From: an uncultured Caulobacterales bacterium
Lineage (GTDB): Bacteria; Pseudomonadota; Alphaproteobacteria; Caulobacterales; Caulobacteraceae
DNA: 64,000 nucleotides
Direction of reading: 5' to 3'
NCBI GenBank assembly: GCA_903900155.1
Contig: CAIUMD010000105.1
Span: 79,883 to 143,882 of the forward strand
Shown here: one piece after another, positions 35,727-44,959 of the stretch
Position numbering within the stretch: position 1 is the stretch's first letter
Layout of the letters: every line of letters begins with the position of its first letter
The notes under the pieces: model-generated
Seen by the model: the letters and a program-made list of their open reading frames with translations, nothing else
Databases searched by the model: none
Told to the model about the DNA's origin: nothing
Program-made: the position numbers and the translations under genes

Positions 35727-36671
35727 ATGCCCTCCGGCCTTGCCGCGCTGCTCGATGACGTCGCGGCCATCACCAAGCTCGCCGCCGCCTCGCTGGACGA
35801 TGTGGGGGCTGCCGCCGGCAAGGCGGGGACCAAGGCCGTGGGCGTGGTGGTCGACGACGCGGCGGTGACGCCCGGCTACGCCATGGGCTTCACGCCCGAC
35901 CGCGAGCTGCCGATCGTCTGGAAGATCGCCCTGGGCAGCTTGCGCAACAAGCTGCTGTTCCTGCTGCCGGGCGCCCTGCTGCTCAGCGCCTTCGCCCCCT
36001 GGGCCGTGACCCCGATCCTGATGGTCGGCGGCGCCTATCTGGCCTTCGAGGCCACCGAAAAGATCCTGGAGGCCTTCACCGCGCAAGCCGAGGGCGAGGC
36101 AGTCGAGGAACTGGCGCTCAGCGGACCCGAACTGGAGAAGGAGAAGGTCAACGGCGCCATCCGCACCGACCTGATCCTGTCGGGCGAGATCATGGCCATC
36201 GCCCTGGCCGAGGTCGCGCACCTGAACCTTGGCATGCAGGCGGCGGCCCTCGCCATTGTCGGTATCCTGCTGACCGTCGCGGTCTATGGCGCGGTGGCGT
36301 TGATCGTGAAGATGGACGACATCGGCCTGCACATGTCGCGCCACGAAAACAAGGGCGCCCAGGCCTTCGGCCGCGGCCTGGTCAAGGCCATGCCGGTGAC
36401 CATGGAGGCCCTGACCATGATCGGCACGGCGGCCATGCTGTGGGTCGGCGGCGGCATCATCGTCCACGGCCTGGAGAAGTTCCACCTGACCCCGATCCCG
36501 CATTGGGTCGAGGGCTTCTCGCACTGGGCGCGCGGCGTCCCGGGCATCGGCGCGGTGACCGGCTGGCTGGCCTTCGCCCTGGGCTCGGGGGTCATGGGCC
36601 TGGTCGTCGGCGGCGTGCTGGCCGGCCTGATGCACCTCTGGCATCACCGCAAGGGCGCGGCGGCGCACTAG
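35727..36671 (+). CDS. DUF808 inner-membrane protein (YedI family)
   Basis: A 314-residue polytopic membrane protein. The cytoplasmic N-terminal signature GLAALLDDVAAITKLAAASLDDVGAAA.. is diagnostic of DUF808/YedI, followed by hydrophobic segments near LRNKLLFLLPGALLLSAFAP, IAGILLTVAVYG-like and AVTGWLAFALGSGVMGLVVGGV. Function is unknown. The ATG at 35727 matches the start of the conserved signature. It diverges from the kinase gene and converges on recG, ending eight bases from the recG stop. Confidence 0.85.
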   Translation: MPSGLAALLDDVAAITKLAAASLDDVGAAAGKAGTKAVGVVVDDAAVTPGYAMGFTPDRELPIVWKIALGSLRNKLLFLLPGALLLSAFAPWAVTPILMVGGAYLAFEATEKILEAFTAQAEGEAVEELALSGPELEKEKVNGAIRTDLILSGEIMAIALAEVAHLNLGMQAAALAIVGILLTVAVYGAVALIVKMDDIGLHMSRHENKGAQAFGRGLVKAMPVTMEALTMIGTAAMLWVGGGIIVHGLEKFHLTPIPHWVEGFSHWARGVPGIGAVTGWLAFALGSGVMGLVVGGVLAGLMHLWHHRKGAAAH

Positions 36672-36678
36672 TCGCCGC

Positions 36679-38775
36679 CTAACCGGCTTCGTTCAGCGGC
36701 GAGGCCGGTTTCCAGTCGAATAGTTCCTGCATCGTCCGCAGGGCCTGGCCACGCGGTGAGGTCAGCTGTGGATCGCGCGCCAGGATCAGCCGCGCGTCAT
36801 CCGCCGCCACGGCGATCAGGTCGCGGTGCGCCACCGGATCGGCTAGGCGGTAGGCTGGGAAGCCGCTCTGCTTGAGACCCAACGGATCGCCGCCGCCGCG
36901 CAGTTCCAGGTCTTTTTCGGCGATCTCGAAGCCGTCGTCGCTGCGGCGCAGGATGTCCAGGCGCTGCTGGGCCACCTCCGACAGCGGCGGGTCGTAGAGC
37001 AGGACGCAGGAGCTCTCGCGCGCGCCTCGGCCGACGCGACCGCGCAGTTGGTGCAGCTGGGCCAGGCCAAAGCGGTCGGCGTGCTCGATGACCATGATGC
37101 TGGCGTTGGGGACGTTCACGCCGACCTCGACCACCGTGGTGGCGACCAGAACGCTGACCTCGCCGTCGACGAAGCGCTGCATGACCGCGTCCTTTTCGGC
37201 CGGCGGCATCTGGCCATGGATCAGGCCGACGCCGGGCAGGTGGCGAGCCAGGTCGGCGGCGCGGTCCTCGGCGGCGCGCAGGTCGACCTTGTCGGACTCC
37301 GACACCAGCGGGCAGATCCAGAACGCCTGGGCGCCGCCGGCGATGGCGCTGCGCAGGCGGTCGACGATCTCGGGCACGCGCGGTGTCGGCGCGGCGCGGG
37401 TGGCGACCGGCGTGCGGCCTGGCGGCTTCTCGTCGATGCGCGAGACGTCCAAGTCGCCGAAGACGGTCAGCTCCAAGGTGCGCGGGATCGGCGTGGCCGA
37501 CATGGCGAGAAGATGGACGCCCCAATCTTCACTAGAGGGGCCCTTGTCCTGCAGTCGCCGGCGCTCGTTGACGCCGAAGCGGTGCTGTTCGTCGATGATG
37601 GTCAGGGCCAGGCGGTTGAAGACCACGTCGTCCTGGAACAGCGCATGGGTGCCGACGGCGACGTGGTGGGTCCCATCCGCCAGGCCCAGCAGCTTGGCCG
37701 AGCGGGCTGCGCCCTTGTCGCGGCCGGTCAGCAGGATCACCGACAGGCCCAACGCCTGGAGCGGCGCAGCGATGGTCTCGAAGTGTTGGCGGGCCAGGAT
37801 CTCGGTCGGGGCCATCAGGGCCGACTGGAAGCCGGCGCTGGCGGCGTCGGCCATGGCCAGCATGGCGACCACGGTCTTGCCCGAGCCGACATCGCCCTGC
37901 AGCAGCCGGCTCATGCGCTCGCCCGAGGCGAGGTCACCGCGAATCTCGGAAAGAGCGCGGATTTGGGCGCCGGTCAGCTTGAAGGGCAGAGCCTTCTCGG
38001 CGGCGTCGGACAACGGACCGGACGGGATGCGCGGACCCGGCGTCGAACGCCGCGAGGCCTTGCGCTGGGCCAGGGCCAGCTGGTGGGCCAGCAGCTCGTC
38101 ATAGGCCAGGCGTCGGCGCGGGCGCGCCAGGGGGGAGAGGTCGGCTTCGCCGGCTGGAGAATGCATCGCCGCCAGGGCCTCGCGCCAGCCGGGCAGTTTC
38201 TCGCGCTCGCGCCAGGCGGGGTCCTGCCATTCGGGCAACTCGGGCGCGCGGGCCAGGGCCTCGAGGGCGAACTTGCGGAAAGTGCGCGAGGGCAGGCCGT
38301 GGGTGGCGGGGTAGACGGTCTCGATCTCGGGAATCTCGCCGGCCCGTTCCTCGTCGACGATATAGTCGGGGTGGGCCATCTGGAGTTCGGAAGCGAACTT
38401 GTCCGGCCGCTCGACCTTGCCGCTGACCGCGCGACGGGCGCCCTTGGGATGCTGACGCTCCAGATGCGGGCCCTGGCCCTTGAACCAGATGAGGGTCAGG
38501 AAGCCGGCGCCATCCCAGGCGCGGATCTTCCAGGGCTGGCTGGGGCGTTGCGACGGGAAATGGGCGTCGATCGTGACGACGAAGGTCTGGACCTGGTCCT
38601 CGACGGCCTGGTCGACCGTGGTCACCGACCGGCGGATCAGGCCGGTCGGCGCCGTAAACAGCACGTCCCGCGTGATCGGCCCCGCCAGCTTTTCGACCAG
38701 CGGCGCGACGCGAGGGCCCACGCCCTTGAGCGTGGATACCGAGGTGAACAGAGGAAAGAGAATCTCCGGGCGCAT
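36679..38775 (-). CDS. recG: ATP-dependent DNA helicase RecG
   Basis: A 698-residue superfamily 2 helicase that remodels stalled replication forks and Holliday junctions. It has an N-terminal wedge/OB domain (about 60-150), Walker A GDVGSGKT (294-301), motif II DEQH (395-398), LLAMSATPIPRTLEL, VATTVVEVGVNVPNA and QLRGRVGRG. The C-terminal helical hairpin RGGGDPLGLKQSGFPAYRLAD is RecG-specific. The usual RecG length supports the start at 38775. Confidence 0.95.
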   Translation of the reverse strand: MRPEILFPLFTSVSTLKGVGPRVAPLVEKLAGPITRDVLFTAPTGLIRRSVTTVDQAVEDQVQTFVVTIDAHFPSQRPSQPWKIRAWDGAGFLTLIWFKGQGPHLERQHPKGARRAVSGKVERPDKFASELQMAHPDYIVDEERAGEIPEIETVYPATHGLPSRTFRKFALEALARAPELPEWQDPAWREREKLPGWREALAAMHSPAGEADLSPLARPRRRLAYDELLAHQLALAQRKASRRSTPGPRIPSGPLSDAAEKALPFKLTGAQIRALSEIRGDLASGERMSRLLQGDVGSGKTVVAMLAMADAASAGFQSALMAPTEILARQHFETIAAPLQALGLSVILLTGRDKGAARSAKLLGLADGTHHVAVGTHALFQDDVVFNRLALTIIDEQHRFGVNERRRLQDKGPSSEDWGVHLLAMSATPIPRTLELTVFGDLDVSRIDEKPPGRTPVATRAAPTPRVPEIVDRLRSAIAGGAQAFWICPLVSESDKVDLRAAEDRAADLARHLPGVGLIHGQMPPAEKDAVMQRFVDGEVSVLVATTVVEVGVNVPNASIMVIEHADRFGLAQLHQLRGRVGRGARESSCVLLYDPPLSEVAQQRLDILRRSDDGFEIAEKDLELRGGGDPLGLKQSGFPAYRLADPVAHRDLIAVAADDARLILARDPQLTSPRGQALRTMQELFDWKPASPLNEAG

Positions 38776-38816
38776 CTGGTGCGACCATAGCCGGTCCCGC
38801 GCCCCGGAGGAGGTCT

Positions 38817-39119
38817 TTAGTCGGCCTGATTCATGACCGGCTGGAGGGCTATGACGATGTCGGAATATTCGTCGGCGCGCGACGCGCCCGAGACGTTCAG
38901 GCGCGTGTACAGCCACGTCGCGCCGTGGCGGGAATAGGCTTCCGACCAACGACCCTTGGAATCGATCAGGTTGTTGGCTTCGCCCGCGTAGATCACGGTC
39001 CCCTTGGAATCCACATAGACGTAGTTGCCGGCGATCGTGGTGTTGGGATCACCATTCTCGGCCAGCTTGTAGCGGTAGACCGCGCCCGAGGCGCCCTTGA
39101 GTTCGATATAAGGCTTCAC
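38817..39119 (-). CDS. Small protein with a degenerate GIY-YIG-like fold
   Basis: This 100-residue protein is not matched to a named family. Its layout resembles a GIY-YIG domain: GNYVYVDSKGTVIYAGEANNL for the first two strands and a late EYSDIVIALQPVMNQ like the conserved E..LI....P.LN end. The canonical Tyr-Ile-Gly and Arg positions are not intact, so nuclease activity is doubtful. It lies 41 bases upstream of recG on the same strand and may share its transcript. Confidence 0.55.
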   Translation of the reverse strand: MKPYIELKGASGAVYRYKLAENGDPNTTIAGNYVYVDSKGTVIYAGEANNLIDSKGRWSEAYSRHGATWLYTRLNVSGASRADEYSDIVIALQPVMNQAD

Positions 39120-39258
39120 GCTGTCCTCGCCATAAAAGCCACCCGGCGTAGGGCTTTGAATTCATTAATTTAGAGCGCGTTATGAGCAGCGAGGCCGCCT
39201 ACGCATTCGCCTAACGCGATACCACGACGTGAAGCGTCCCGTGGGCCAAATTATGGCT

Positions 39259-40005
39259 TCAGAGGGACGACTGCAGGACGCCTGACCTGGCCAGGAACCG
39301 ACGGGTCCGCTCCTCTCGCGGCGAGGCGAGAAGTTGACGTGATGGTCCTTGCTCCACGATCACGCCGCCGTCCATGAAAATCGTGCGGTCGGCCACATCT
39401 CGCGCGAAATCCATCTGATGGGTGACGATCACCAGGGTGCGTTTTTCGGCCGCCAGGTCGCGGATCACGGCCAGCACCTCGCCGACCAGCTCGGGATCGA
39501 GGGCCGAGGTCGGCTCGTCGAACAGGATGACCTCGGGATCCATGGCGAGAGCCCGAGCGATGGCGCAGCGTTGCTGCTGACCGCCCGACAGCGCGGTCGG
39601 ATAGGCGTCGGCGCGGCCCGACAGGCCGACCTTTTCCAGCAGGGCCAGGCCCTTGGCGCGCGCCTGGGCGGGATCGGCCTTGCGGACCACGATCGGCCCC
39701 TCGATCACGTTCTCCAGCGCCGTCTTGTGCGGGAAGAGGTTGAAGTTCTGGAAGACGAAGCCGACCCGGCCGTTCAGCGCCTTGGCCAGCGGCACCTTGC
39801 CGCCCGCCGTGACGCCTGCAATCGTAACCTTGCCGGCGTTGATGGCTTCCAGGCCCGCCAGGCAGCGCAGCAGGGTGCTCTTGCCCGAGCCGCTGGGGCC
39901 GATGATGGCCACGACTTCGCCCGGGGTCACGGTCAGGTCGACGCCCGCCAGGACGGGGGTGTCGCCATAGCTCTTCTTCAGGCCCTTGGTCGCGATCGCG
40001 CTCAT
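39259..40005 (-). CDS. tcyN: Cystine ABC transporter ATP-binding protein
   Basis: A 248-residue ABC ATPase of the polar amino acid group: Walker A GPSGSGKST (36-44), signature LSGGQQQR (139-146), Walker B VILFDEP (159-165), and the switch histidine in VTHQMDFA. It energises uptake with the adjoining permease and binding protein, whose strong resemblance to E. coli FliY (TcyJ) suggests L-cystine. Its start overlaps the permease stop, so it is the third gene of a three-gene operon. Confidence 0.88.
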   Translation of the reverse strand: MSAIATKGLKKSYGDTPVLAGVDLTVTPGEVVAIIGPSGSGKSTLLRCLAGLEAINAGKVTIAGVTAGGKVPLAKALNGRVGFVFQNFNLFPHKTALENVIEGPIVVRKADPAQARAKGLALLEKVGLSGRADAYPTALSGGQQQRCAIARALAMDPEVILFDEPTSALDPELVGEVLAVIRDLAAEKRTLVIVTHQMDFARDVADRTIFMDGGVIVEQGPSRQLLASPREERTRRFLARSGVLQSSL

Positions 40006-40661
40006 CGACGGCCCTCCGAGGCGCGGCGCTCGAGGCGATCCTGCACGGCGGCCAGGACGGTCGACAGGATCCAGTAGATGGCCGCCGCGGCCAGGTACAT
40101 CGTGAAGACCTCATAGGTGCGCGCGACGATCAACTGGGTCTGGCGAACCAACTCGGGCACCTGGATGACGGCGGCCAGGGAGGTGTCCTTGACCAGGCCG
40201 ATGAAGCTGTTGGACAGCGGCGCCACGGCGGTGCGGGCGGCCTGGGGCAGGATCACCCGGCGCAGAGTCTGGCCGCGGCTCATGCCCAGCACGCTGGCGG
40301 CTTCCCATTGGCCCTTGTCGACGGCGGCGATGGCGCTGCGCAGGATCTCGGAGGCGTAGGCGGCGATGTTCAGCGAAAAGCCGAGGCCGGCCGACACCAG
40401 AGGCGACAGCTCAAGGCCGAACTTCGGCAGGCCGTAATAGATCAGGAAGAGCTGCACCAGCAGCGGCGCGCCCCGGAAGGCCGAGACATAGACGCTGGCC
40501 GGCCAGCGCAGCAGGGCCGTGCGCGACAGCCGCATCAGCGCCAGGCCAAAGCCCAGCACGACGCCGACGCCCATGCCGATGACGCTGAGCAGCACCGTAT
40601 AGCCGGCGCCCTTGGCCAGCAGCGGCGCCGACTGGCGCAGAAGGTCCAGACCCGTCTCCAT
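40002..40661 (-). CDS. tcyL: Cystine ABC transporter permease
   Basis: A 219-residue inner-membrane permease of the His/Glu/Gln/Arg type with five or so hydrophobic segments. The EAA-like cytoplasmic loop is EAASVLGMSRGQTLRRVILPQAAR (about 141-164), the docking site for the ATPase. A single permease gene implies a homodimer, as in E. coli YecS. It lies between the binding protein (six-base gap) and the ATPase (four-base overlap). Confidence 0.88.
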   Translation of the reverse strand: METGLDLLRQSAPLLAKGAGYTVLLSVIGMGVGVVLGFGLALMRLSRTALLRWPASVYVSAFRGAPLLVQLFLIYYGLPKFGLELSPLVSAGLGFSLNIAAYASEILRSAIAAVDKGQWEAASVLGMSRGQTLRRVILPQAARTAVAPLSNSFIGLVKDTSLAAVIQVPELVRQTQLIVARTYEVFTMYLAAAAIYWILSTVLAAVQDRLERRASEGRR

Positions 40662-40667
40662 GGGAAG

Positions 40668-41453
40668 CTAGTGCGTCACGTCCTGGCCGAACCACTGCTG
40701 CGAGATGGCGGCCAGCTTGCCGTCGGCGCGCAGGGCGTTGATGGCCTGGTCGATCACGACCTTGAGGCCCGGATCCTTCTTCATCGCCACGCCCGCGCCC
40801 TGGGCCGCGAACGGCGGACCCGAGGCGACGAATTCCGGCGAGGTCTTGATGAAGTCGGCGGCGACCAGGCGGTCGTTCAGCACGACGTCGGTGCGGCCGG
40901 CCTTCAGGTCCTGGTACTTGGTGGGATCGTCGTCATAGGTGCGGACATCGGCGGTCGGCACGTTGGCGCGGATCCACTGCTCGTAGTTGGTGCCCAGGCC
41001 CACGCCGACCTTCTTGCCGGCCAGGTCTTCGGGCTTGTCCAGGCCCGGCCTGTCCTTGAGCTTGATGATCTGGACGCCCGAAACTGTGTAGGGCTCGGAG
41101 AAGTCGTACTTGGCCTGGCGGTCGGGGGTGATGGTGATCTGGTTTATCACCACGTCGACGCGGCCCGACTCCAGGGCGCCCAGCAGGCCGGCGAACGGCG
41201 CGGGGCTGAACTCGGCCTTCAGGCCCAGCTGGGCGGCCAGGGCCTTGGCGAAGTCGACCTCGAAGCCCGTCAGCTGGCCGGTCTTGTCCTGGAAGTTGAA
41301 CGGCGGATAGGTGCCTTCCAGGCCCACCCGCAGTACGCCGGACGCCTTGATACGGTCCCAGCCGCTGCCGGCGGCTTCCGGCTTCTTGCCACAGGCGGCC
41401 AGGAGGGCAAGGCCAAGACCGGCGACGACGGCGCGGCGGGCAGGGAATCGCAT
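40668..41453 (-). CDS. tcyJ: L-cystine-binding lipoprotein (FliY/TcyJ-like)
   Basis: A 261-residue binding protein with a lipoprotein leader (LALLAACGKK). It closely resembles E. coli FliY: VGLEGTYPPFNFQDK, LTGFEVDFAKALA, RVDVVINQITIT, KYDFSEPYTVSG, KVGVGLGTNYEQW and VRTYDDDPTKYQDL. FliY binds L-cystine for the YecSC transporter. Unlike soluble FliY, this one should be anchored to the membrane through Cys21. First gene of the three-gene operon. Confidence 0.88.
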   Translation of the reverse strand: MRFPARRAVVAGLGLALLAACGKKPEAAGSGWDRIKASGVLRVGLEGTYPPFNFQDKTGQLTGFEVDFAKALAAQLGLKAEFSPAPFAGLLGALESGRVDVVINQITITPDRQAKYDFSEPYTVSGVQIIKLKDRPGLDKPEDLAGKKVGVGLGTNYEQWIRANVPTADVRTYDDDPTKYQDLKAGRTDVVLNDRLVAADFIKTSPEFVASGPPFAAQGAGVAMKKDPGLKVVIDQAINALRADGKLAAISQQWFGQDVTH

Positions 41454-41574
41454 CGGACGACCTTCAGACGAAACAATCCTGCGCAGTTCTATACGCGCGT
41501 GCGCCGTTCGCCAGTCCGAACATCGCCGGGCCGGCCGGCTACGGAGCGTGACCGCGATTTAGGCGGCGCGGATG

Positions 41575-42690
41575 CTAGCGCTTGCGCACAAACACCGTGC
41601 CCGCCGAATAGCCCGCGCCGAAGCTGCAGATCAGGCCCGTCTCGCCGGCGGCGAAGTCGTCATTAGCGGTGTGGAAGGCGATGATCGAGCCGGCCGAACT
41701 GGTGTTGGCGTACTCGTCCAGGATGATGACGTTCTCGCCCGGCGCCGGGTCGCGGCCCAGCACCTTTCGACCAATTAGATCGTTCATGTTGATGTTGGCC
41801 TGGTGCAACCACAGGCGCTTGAGGCCCGTCGGGTCGATGCCGAGATCGGCCGCGTGCTCGACGATCATCTCGCTGACCATCGGCACCACCTCGCGGAACA
41901 CCTTGCGGCCCTCCTGGACGAACAGCTTGTCGCGCGCACCTTCGCCTTCCGGCGCGGCGCGGTTCAGGAAGCCGAAGTTGTTGCGGATGTTGTTGGAGAA
42001 CTGGGTCTTCAGGCGCGCGCCCAGGATCTCCCAGCCGCCCGTGGCCTGCTCGGCGTCCTCGACGATCACGGCCGTGGCCACGTCGCCGAAGATGAAGTGG
42101 CTGTCGCGATCCTTGAAGTTCAGGTGGCCCGAGCAAATCTCGGGATTGACCATCAGCACGGCCTTGGCGCTGCCGGTCGTGACGAAGTCGGCGGCGGTCT
42201 TGATGCCGAAGGTGGCCGACGAGCAGGCCACGTTCATGTCGAAGGCGAAGCCCTCGATCCCCAAGGCCTGCTGGATTTCGATGGCCATGGCCGGGTAGGG
42301 GCGCTGCATGTTCGAGGCCGCGCAGATCACCGCGCCGATTTCGCTGACCGGCTTGCCCCAGCGCTCGATGGCCTGCTTGGCCGCCTCGACCGCCATCTCG
42401 GCCAGGATCGACAGCTCGTCGTTCGAGCGCTCAGGAATGATCGGGCGCATCAGGTCCGGATCGATGATGCCGTCCTTGTTCATCACGAACCGCGACTTGA
42501 TGCCCGAGGCCTTCTCGATGAACTCGGGCGAGGACGGCGCCAGGGCGACCACGTCGCCGGCCGCGATGGCGTCGGCATTGGCGGCGTTGAAGCGCTCGAC
42601 GAAACTGTTGAAGGCCTCGACCAGCTCGGCGTTGGAAATGCTGTGGGGCGGGGTGAACAGCCCCGTGGCGGCGATGACGGCTTGCGGCAA
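41575..42690 (-). CDS. Beta-ketoacyl-ACP synthase III family protein (FabH-like)
   Basis: A thiolase-fold condensing enzyme of about 372 residues. Active-site Cys is in NVACSSATFG, His in LWLHQANINMNDL and Asn in EYANTSSAGS, all intact. Extra helices near the N terminus (FIEKASGIKSRFVM) match the FabH subgroup of longer synthases. It likely condenses an acyl-CoA with malonyl-ACP. The frame is open to 42855; I place the start at TTG 42690 because the family-like sequence begins at AVIAATGLF, and this choice is uncertain. Confidence 0.82.
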   Translation of the reverse strand: MPQAVIAATGLFTPPHSISNAELVEAFNSFVERFNAANADAIAAGDVVALAPSSPEFIEKASGIKSRFVMNKDGIIDPDLMRPIIPERSNDELSILAEMAVEAAKQAIERWGKPVSEIGAVICAASNMQRPYPAMAIEIQQALGIEGFAFDMNVACSSATFGIKTAADFVTTGSAKAVLMVNPEICSGHLNFKDRDSHFIFGDVATAVIVEDAEQATGGWEILGARLKTQFSNNIRNNFGFLNRAAPEGEGARDKLFVQEGRKVFREVVPMVSEMIVEHAADLGIDPTGLKRLWLHQANINMNDLIGRKVLGRDPAPGENVIILDEYANTSSAGSIIAFHTANDDFAAGETGLICSFGAGYSAGTVFVRKR

Positions 42691-42929
42691 GACGGCGGTC
42701 CCGATGATACGCGCGGGCCTCGTCCACTGAGGAGCGGGCCCGCGTTCTGACGCTTGTTTGAACCCGTAGATAACACGGAAGCCGGCGCCGTCATCCCCCG
42801 TGGCTTTTCGGCAACGACACGCAACGGCCTCAAACAGGGCCGTGAACCACCCCATGCCCGCCGCGTTATCCGCCTAGCCCTAGGCTGGCTGAGGGAGCTG
42901 AGGACTAAGCGTAGTATAGGAGTAAACCA

Positions 42930-43463
42930 ATGAAGACTCTCATCGCCACCACCCTGGTCGCTGGTTCGGTTCTCGCGGCCCCGCTCGTTGCACAGGCTCA
43001 GAATTCGACCGAGGTCTATGGTTCGGTGAACTATGGTCAAACTCGGACCCGTGGCGCCGACACGGGCGCTATTCAAGGGCGCGTGGGCGCCAAGTTTACG
43101 CCTAATTTCGGCGTCGAGGCCGAGGTGGCCGGCGGCGTTGACGGCGACAAGACCTACACGCCCGGCGGTCCGGCCAATGTGAAGATGGAGCGCCAGGCCG
43201 CCGCCTATGCCGTCGGCTTCCTGCCGGTGACGCCCAATCTCGACCTGATCGGCCGCGTCGGCTACGGCACGACCAAGTTCGACACCAGGAACCCGGCCGC
43301 TACGGAGTTCGACGGCAGCCGCGACAGCTGGAACTACGGCGTCGGCGCCGAGTACAAGTTCGACGACAAGAACGGCATCCGCGCCGACTACACCAAGTCG
43401 GAATACACCAAGAGCGATCTGAGCTCGAACACCATGTCGGTGGGCTACGTCCGCCGATTCTAA
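42930..43463 (+). CDS. Outer-membrane beta-barrel protein (porin/OmpA-like)
   Basis: A 177-residue protein with a Sec leader (cleavage after AQAQ, about residue 24) and eight amphipathic strands ending in a terminal Phe (SVGYVRRF), the outer-membrane insertion signal. Segments such as VEAEVAGGVDGDK, YAVGFLPVTPNLDLIGRVGYG and YGVGAEYKFDDKNGIRADYT are typical of small eight-stranded barrels. A good Shine-Dalgarno (TAGGAGTAAACC) precedes the ATG and a strong terminator follows, so it is monocistronic. Confidence 0.85.
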   Translation: MKTLIATTLVAGSVLAAPLVAQAQNSTEVYGSVNYGQTRTRGADTGAIQGRVGAKFTPNFGVEAEVAGGVDGDKTYTPGGPANVKMERQAAAYAVGFLPVTPNLDLIGRVGYGTTKFDTRNPAATEFDGSRDSWNYGVGAEYKFDDKNGIRADYTKSEYTKSDLSSNTMSVGYVRRF

Positions 43464-43485
43464 CGCGGTCATTCCGACCTGACAG

Positions 43486-43515
43486 CGGCGCGCCTCGCAA
43501 GGGGCGCGCCGTTTT
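43486..43515 (+). terminator. Rho-independent terminator after the beta-barrel gene
   Basis: A nine-base-pair G/C stem (43486-43494 with 43503-43511) and eight-base loop are followed by TTTT, 22 bases after the barrel gene's stop. It cleanly ends that single-gene transcript. Confidence 0.85.
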
Positions 43516-43587
43516 AATTGGCCGCTTGACGACAGCCCCGCGCCCGGCAATCTAAACGGCAATAAGTTACGGGGGGATGCGTCGGTC

Positions 43588-43971
43588 TTGGACAAGGCGC
43601 TGTTGATTCAGTTGGGCGGCTCGATCACGGCCGTCGCTTTGCTGGTGGCGTTCGCGGCGTGGTTGGGCGTTGCGAGGGCGACTCCGCCGCTTGATGCTGT
43701 GTCGGCCAAGGCGCTGCTGGAGTTGGAATTTCCCGATCACAAACCAGACGCCGTCTGGATCGCCGCTGACGGCGCCGCCTTGATCGCCCGCGAAGGCGCG
43801 CTGGCCTTGGTGGTGTACCGGCGCGGCGACGGCTATGTCGCTCGCGACCTGCCGTGGCGCACGATCGCAGGCCTGAAACCGACCAACGGCCGGCTGACCC
43901 TGCGCCTGTCCGACGCCCGTCCCGTGTTCGCCGTCAATGACGACGCCTGGCCGCCGAAAGAGCTCGCCTGA
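43588..43971 (+). CDS. Hypothetical membrane-anchored protein (127 aa)
   Basis: A TTG-initiated protein of 127 residues preceded by GGGGGG about 11 bases upstream. One N-terminal hydrophobic helix (about 5-30, LLIQLGGSITAVALLVAFAAWLG is the core) is followed by a compact beta-rich domain (DAVWIAADGAALIAREG, ALVVYRRGDGYVARDLPW). The topology predicts a small periplasmic or cytoplasmic domain tethered to the inner membrane. No family is recognised. Its stop overlaps the start of the hydroxylase gene, suggesting linked function. Confidence 0.65.
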   Translation: MDKALLIQLGGSITAVALLVAFAAWLGVARATPPLDAVSAKALLELEFPDHKPDAVWIAADGAALIAREGALALVVYRRGDGYVARDLPWRTIAGLKPTNGRLTLRLSDARPVFAVNDDAWPPKELA

Positions 43972-44891
43972 TGCTGAAAGCCGCCTTCGATCCCGTCCAG
44001 ATGGCGATTCCGTTCTTCGTGTTGGCTATTATCCTGGAGATCCTGCTGGGGCGCTTTGGCAAGGCCAAGGCGAACTACGAGACCCGCGACACGGCCATGT
44101 CGCTGAGCATGGGTTTCGGCAGCACGGTCGCGGGCCTGCTGTTCGGAAGCGTGATCTTCGCCACGACGGTCTGGACCTGGACCCACCGGATCTTCACGAT
44201 CCCGATGACGGCGATCTGGGCCTGGGTGACGCTCTTCCTGCTGGAGGACCTGACCTACTACTGGTTCCACCGCCTGGCGCACGAGCGGCGCGTCTGGTGG
44301 GCCAGCCACGTCAACCACCACACCTCGACCCACTACAACCTGTCGACCGCCCTGCGGCAAACCTGGACCGGCGGCGTCGCCGGTACGTGGCTGCTATGGC
44401 TGCCGTTGACCTTCCTGGGCTTCCCGCCGGCCATGGTGGCGATCCAGAAGGGCGTCAGCCTCGTCTACCAGTTCTGGATCCACACCGAGGCGATCAAGCG
44501 CATGCCGCGCTGGTTCGAGGCGGTGTTCAACACGCCCTCGCATCACCGGGTGCACCACGCCCGCAACGCCCGCTACCTGGACGCCAACTATGCCGGCATC
44601 CTGATCATCTGGGACAAGATGTTCGGCACCTTCATCCCCGAGGTCGACGAGGAGCCCTGTCGCTACGGCACCGTCAAGAATCTCGGCAATTTCAACATTC
44701 TGCACAATGTCTTCCACGAGTGGATCGGCATCGCCAAGGACGTGGCCGCCTCGCCGCGCCACGCCCTGGGCTACATCTTCGGCCCGCCCGGCTGGAGCCA
44801 CGACGGCTCGCGCGACACCTCGCACACGCTGAAGGCCAAGTGGCGAGCGCGGATGGAAGCCGGGGCAGGCGAGGGCGCGCCGCCGCAATAA
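43971..44891 (+). CDS. Sterol desaturase / fatty acid hydroxylase superfamily membrane protein
   Basis: A 306-residue integral membrane di-iron enzyme. Three histidine clusters are visible: WFHRLAH (about 97-103), HVNHH (about 112-116) and HHRVHHARN (about 197-205), with additional HTEAI and HNVFHEW. Several hydrophobic segments surround them. The family hydroxylates or desaturates lipids such as sterols, carotenoids and fatty acids using O2; the substrate is not identifiable here. The start overlaps the stop of the small membrane protein by one base. Confidence 0.85.
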   Translation: MLKAAFDPVQMAIPFFVLAIILEILLGRFGKAKANYETRDTAMSLSMGFGSTVAGLLFGSVIFATTVWTWTHRIFTIPMTAIWAWVTLFLLEDLTYYWFHRLAHERRVWWASHVNHHTSTHYNLSTALRQTWTGGVAGTWLLWLPLTFLGFPPAMVAIQKGVSLVYQFWIHTEAIKRMPRWFEAVFNTPSHHRVHHARNARYLDANYAGILIIWDKMFGTFIPEVDEEPCRYGTVKNLGNFNILHNVFHEWIGIAKDVAASPRHALGYIFGPPGWSHDGSRDTSHTLKAKWRARMEAGAGEGAPPQ

Positions 44892-44959
44892 AGCCTCACT
44901 GTGGCGAGCTGATCCTGGGTTGAGTGGCGTCTCCCCGAAAGCTCGCACGGAGAGTTCCG

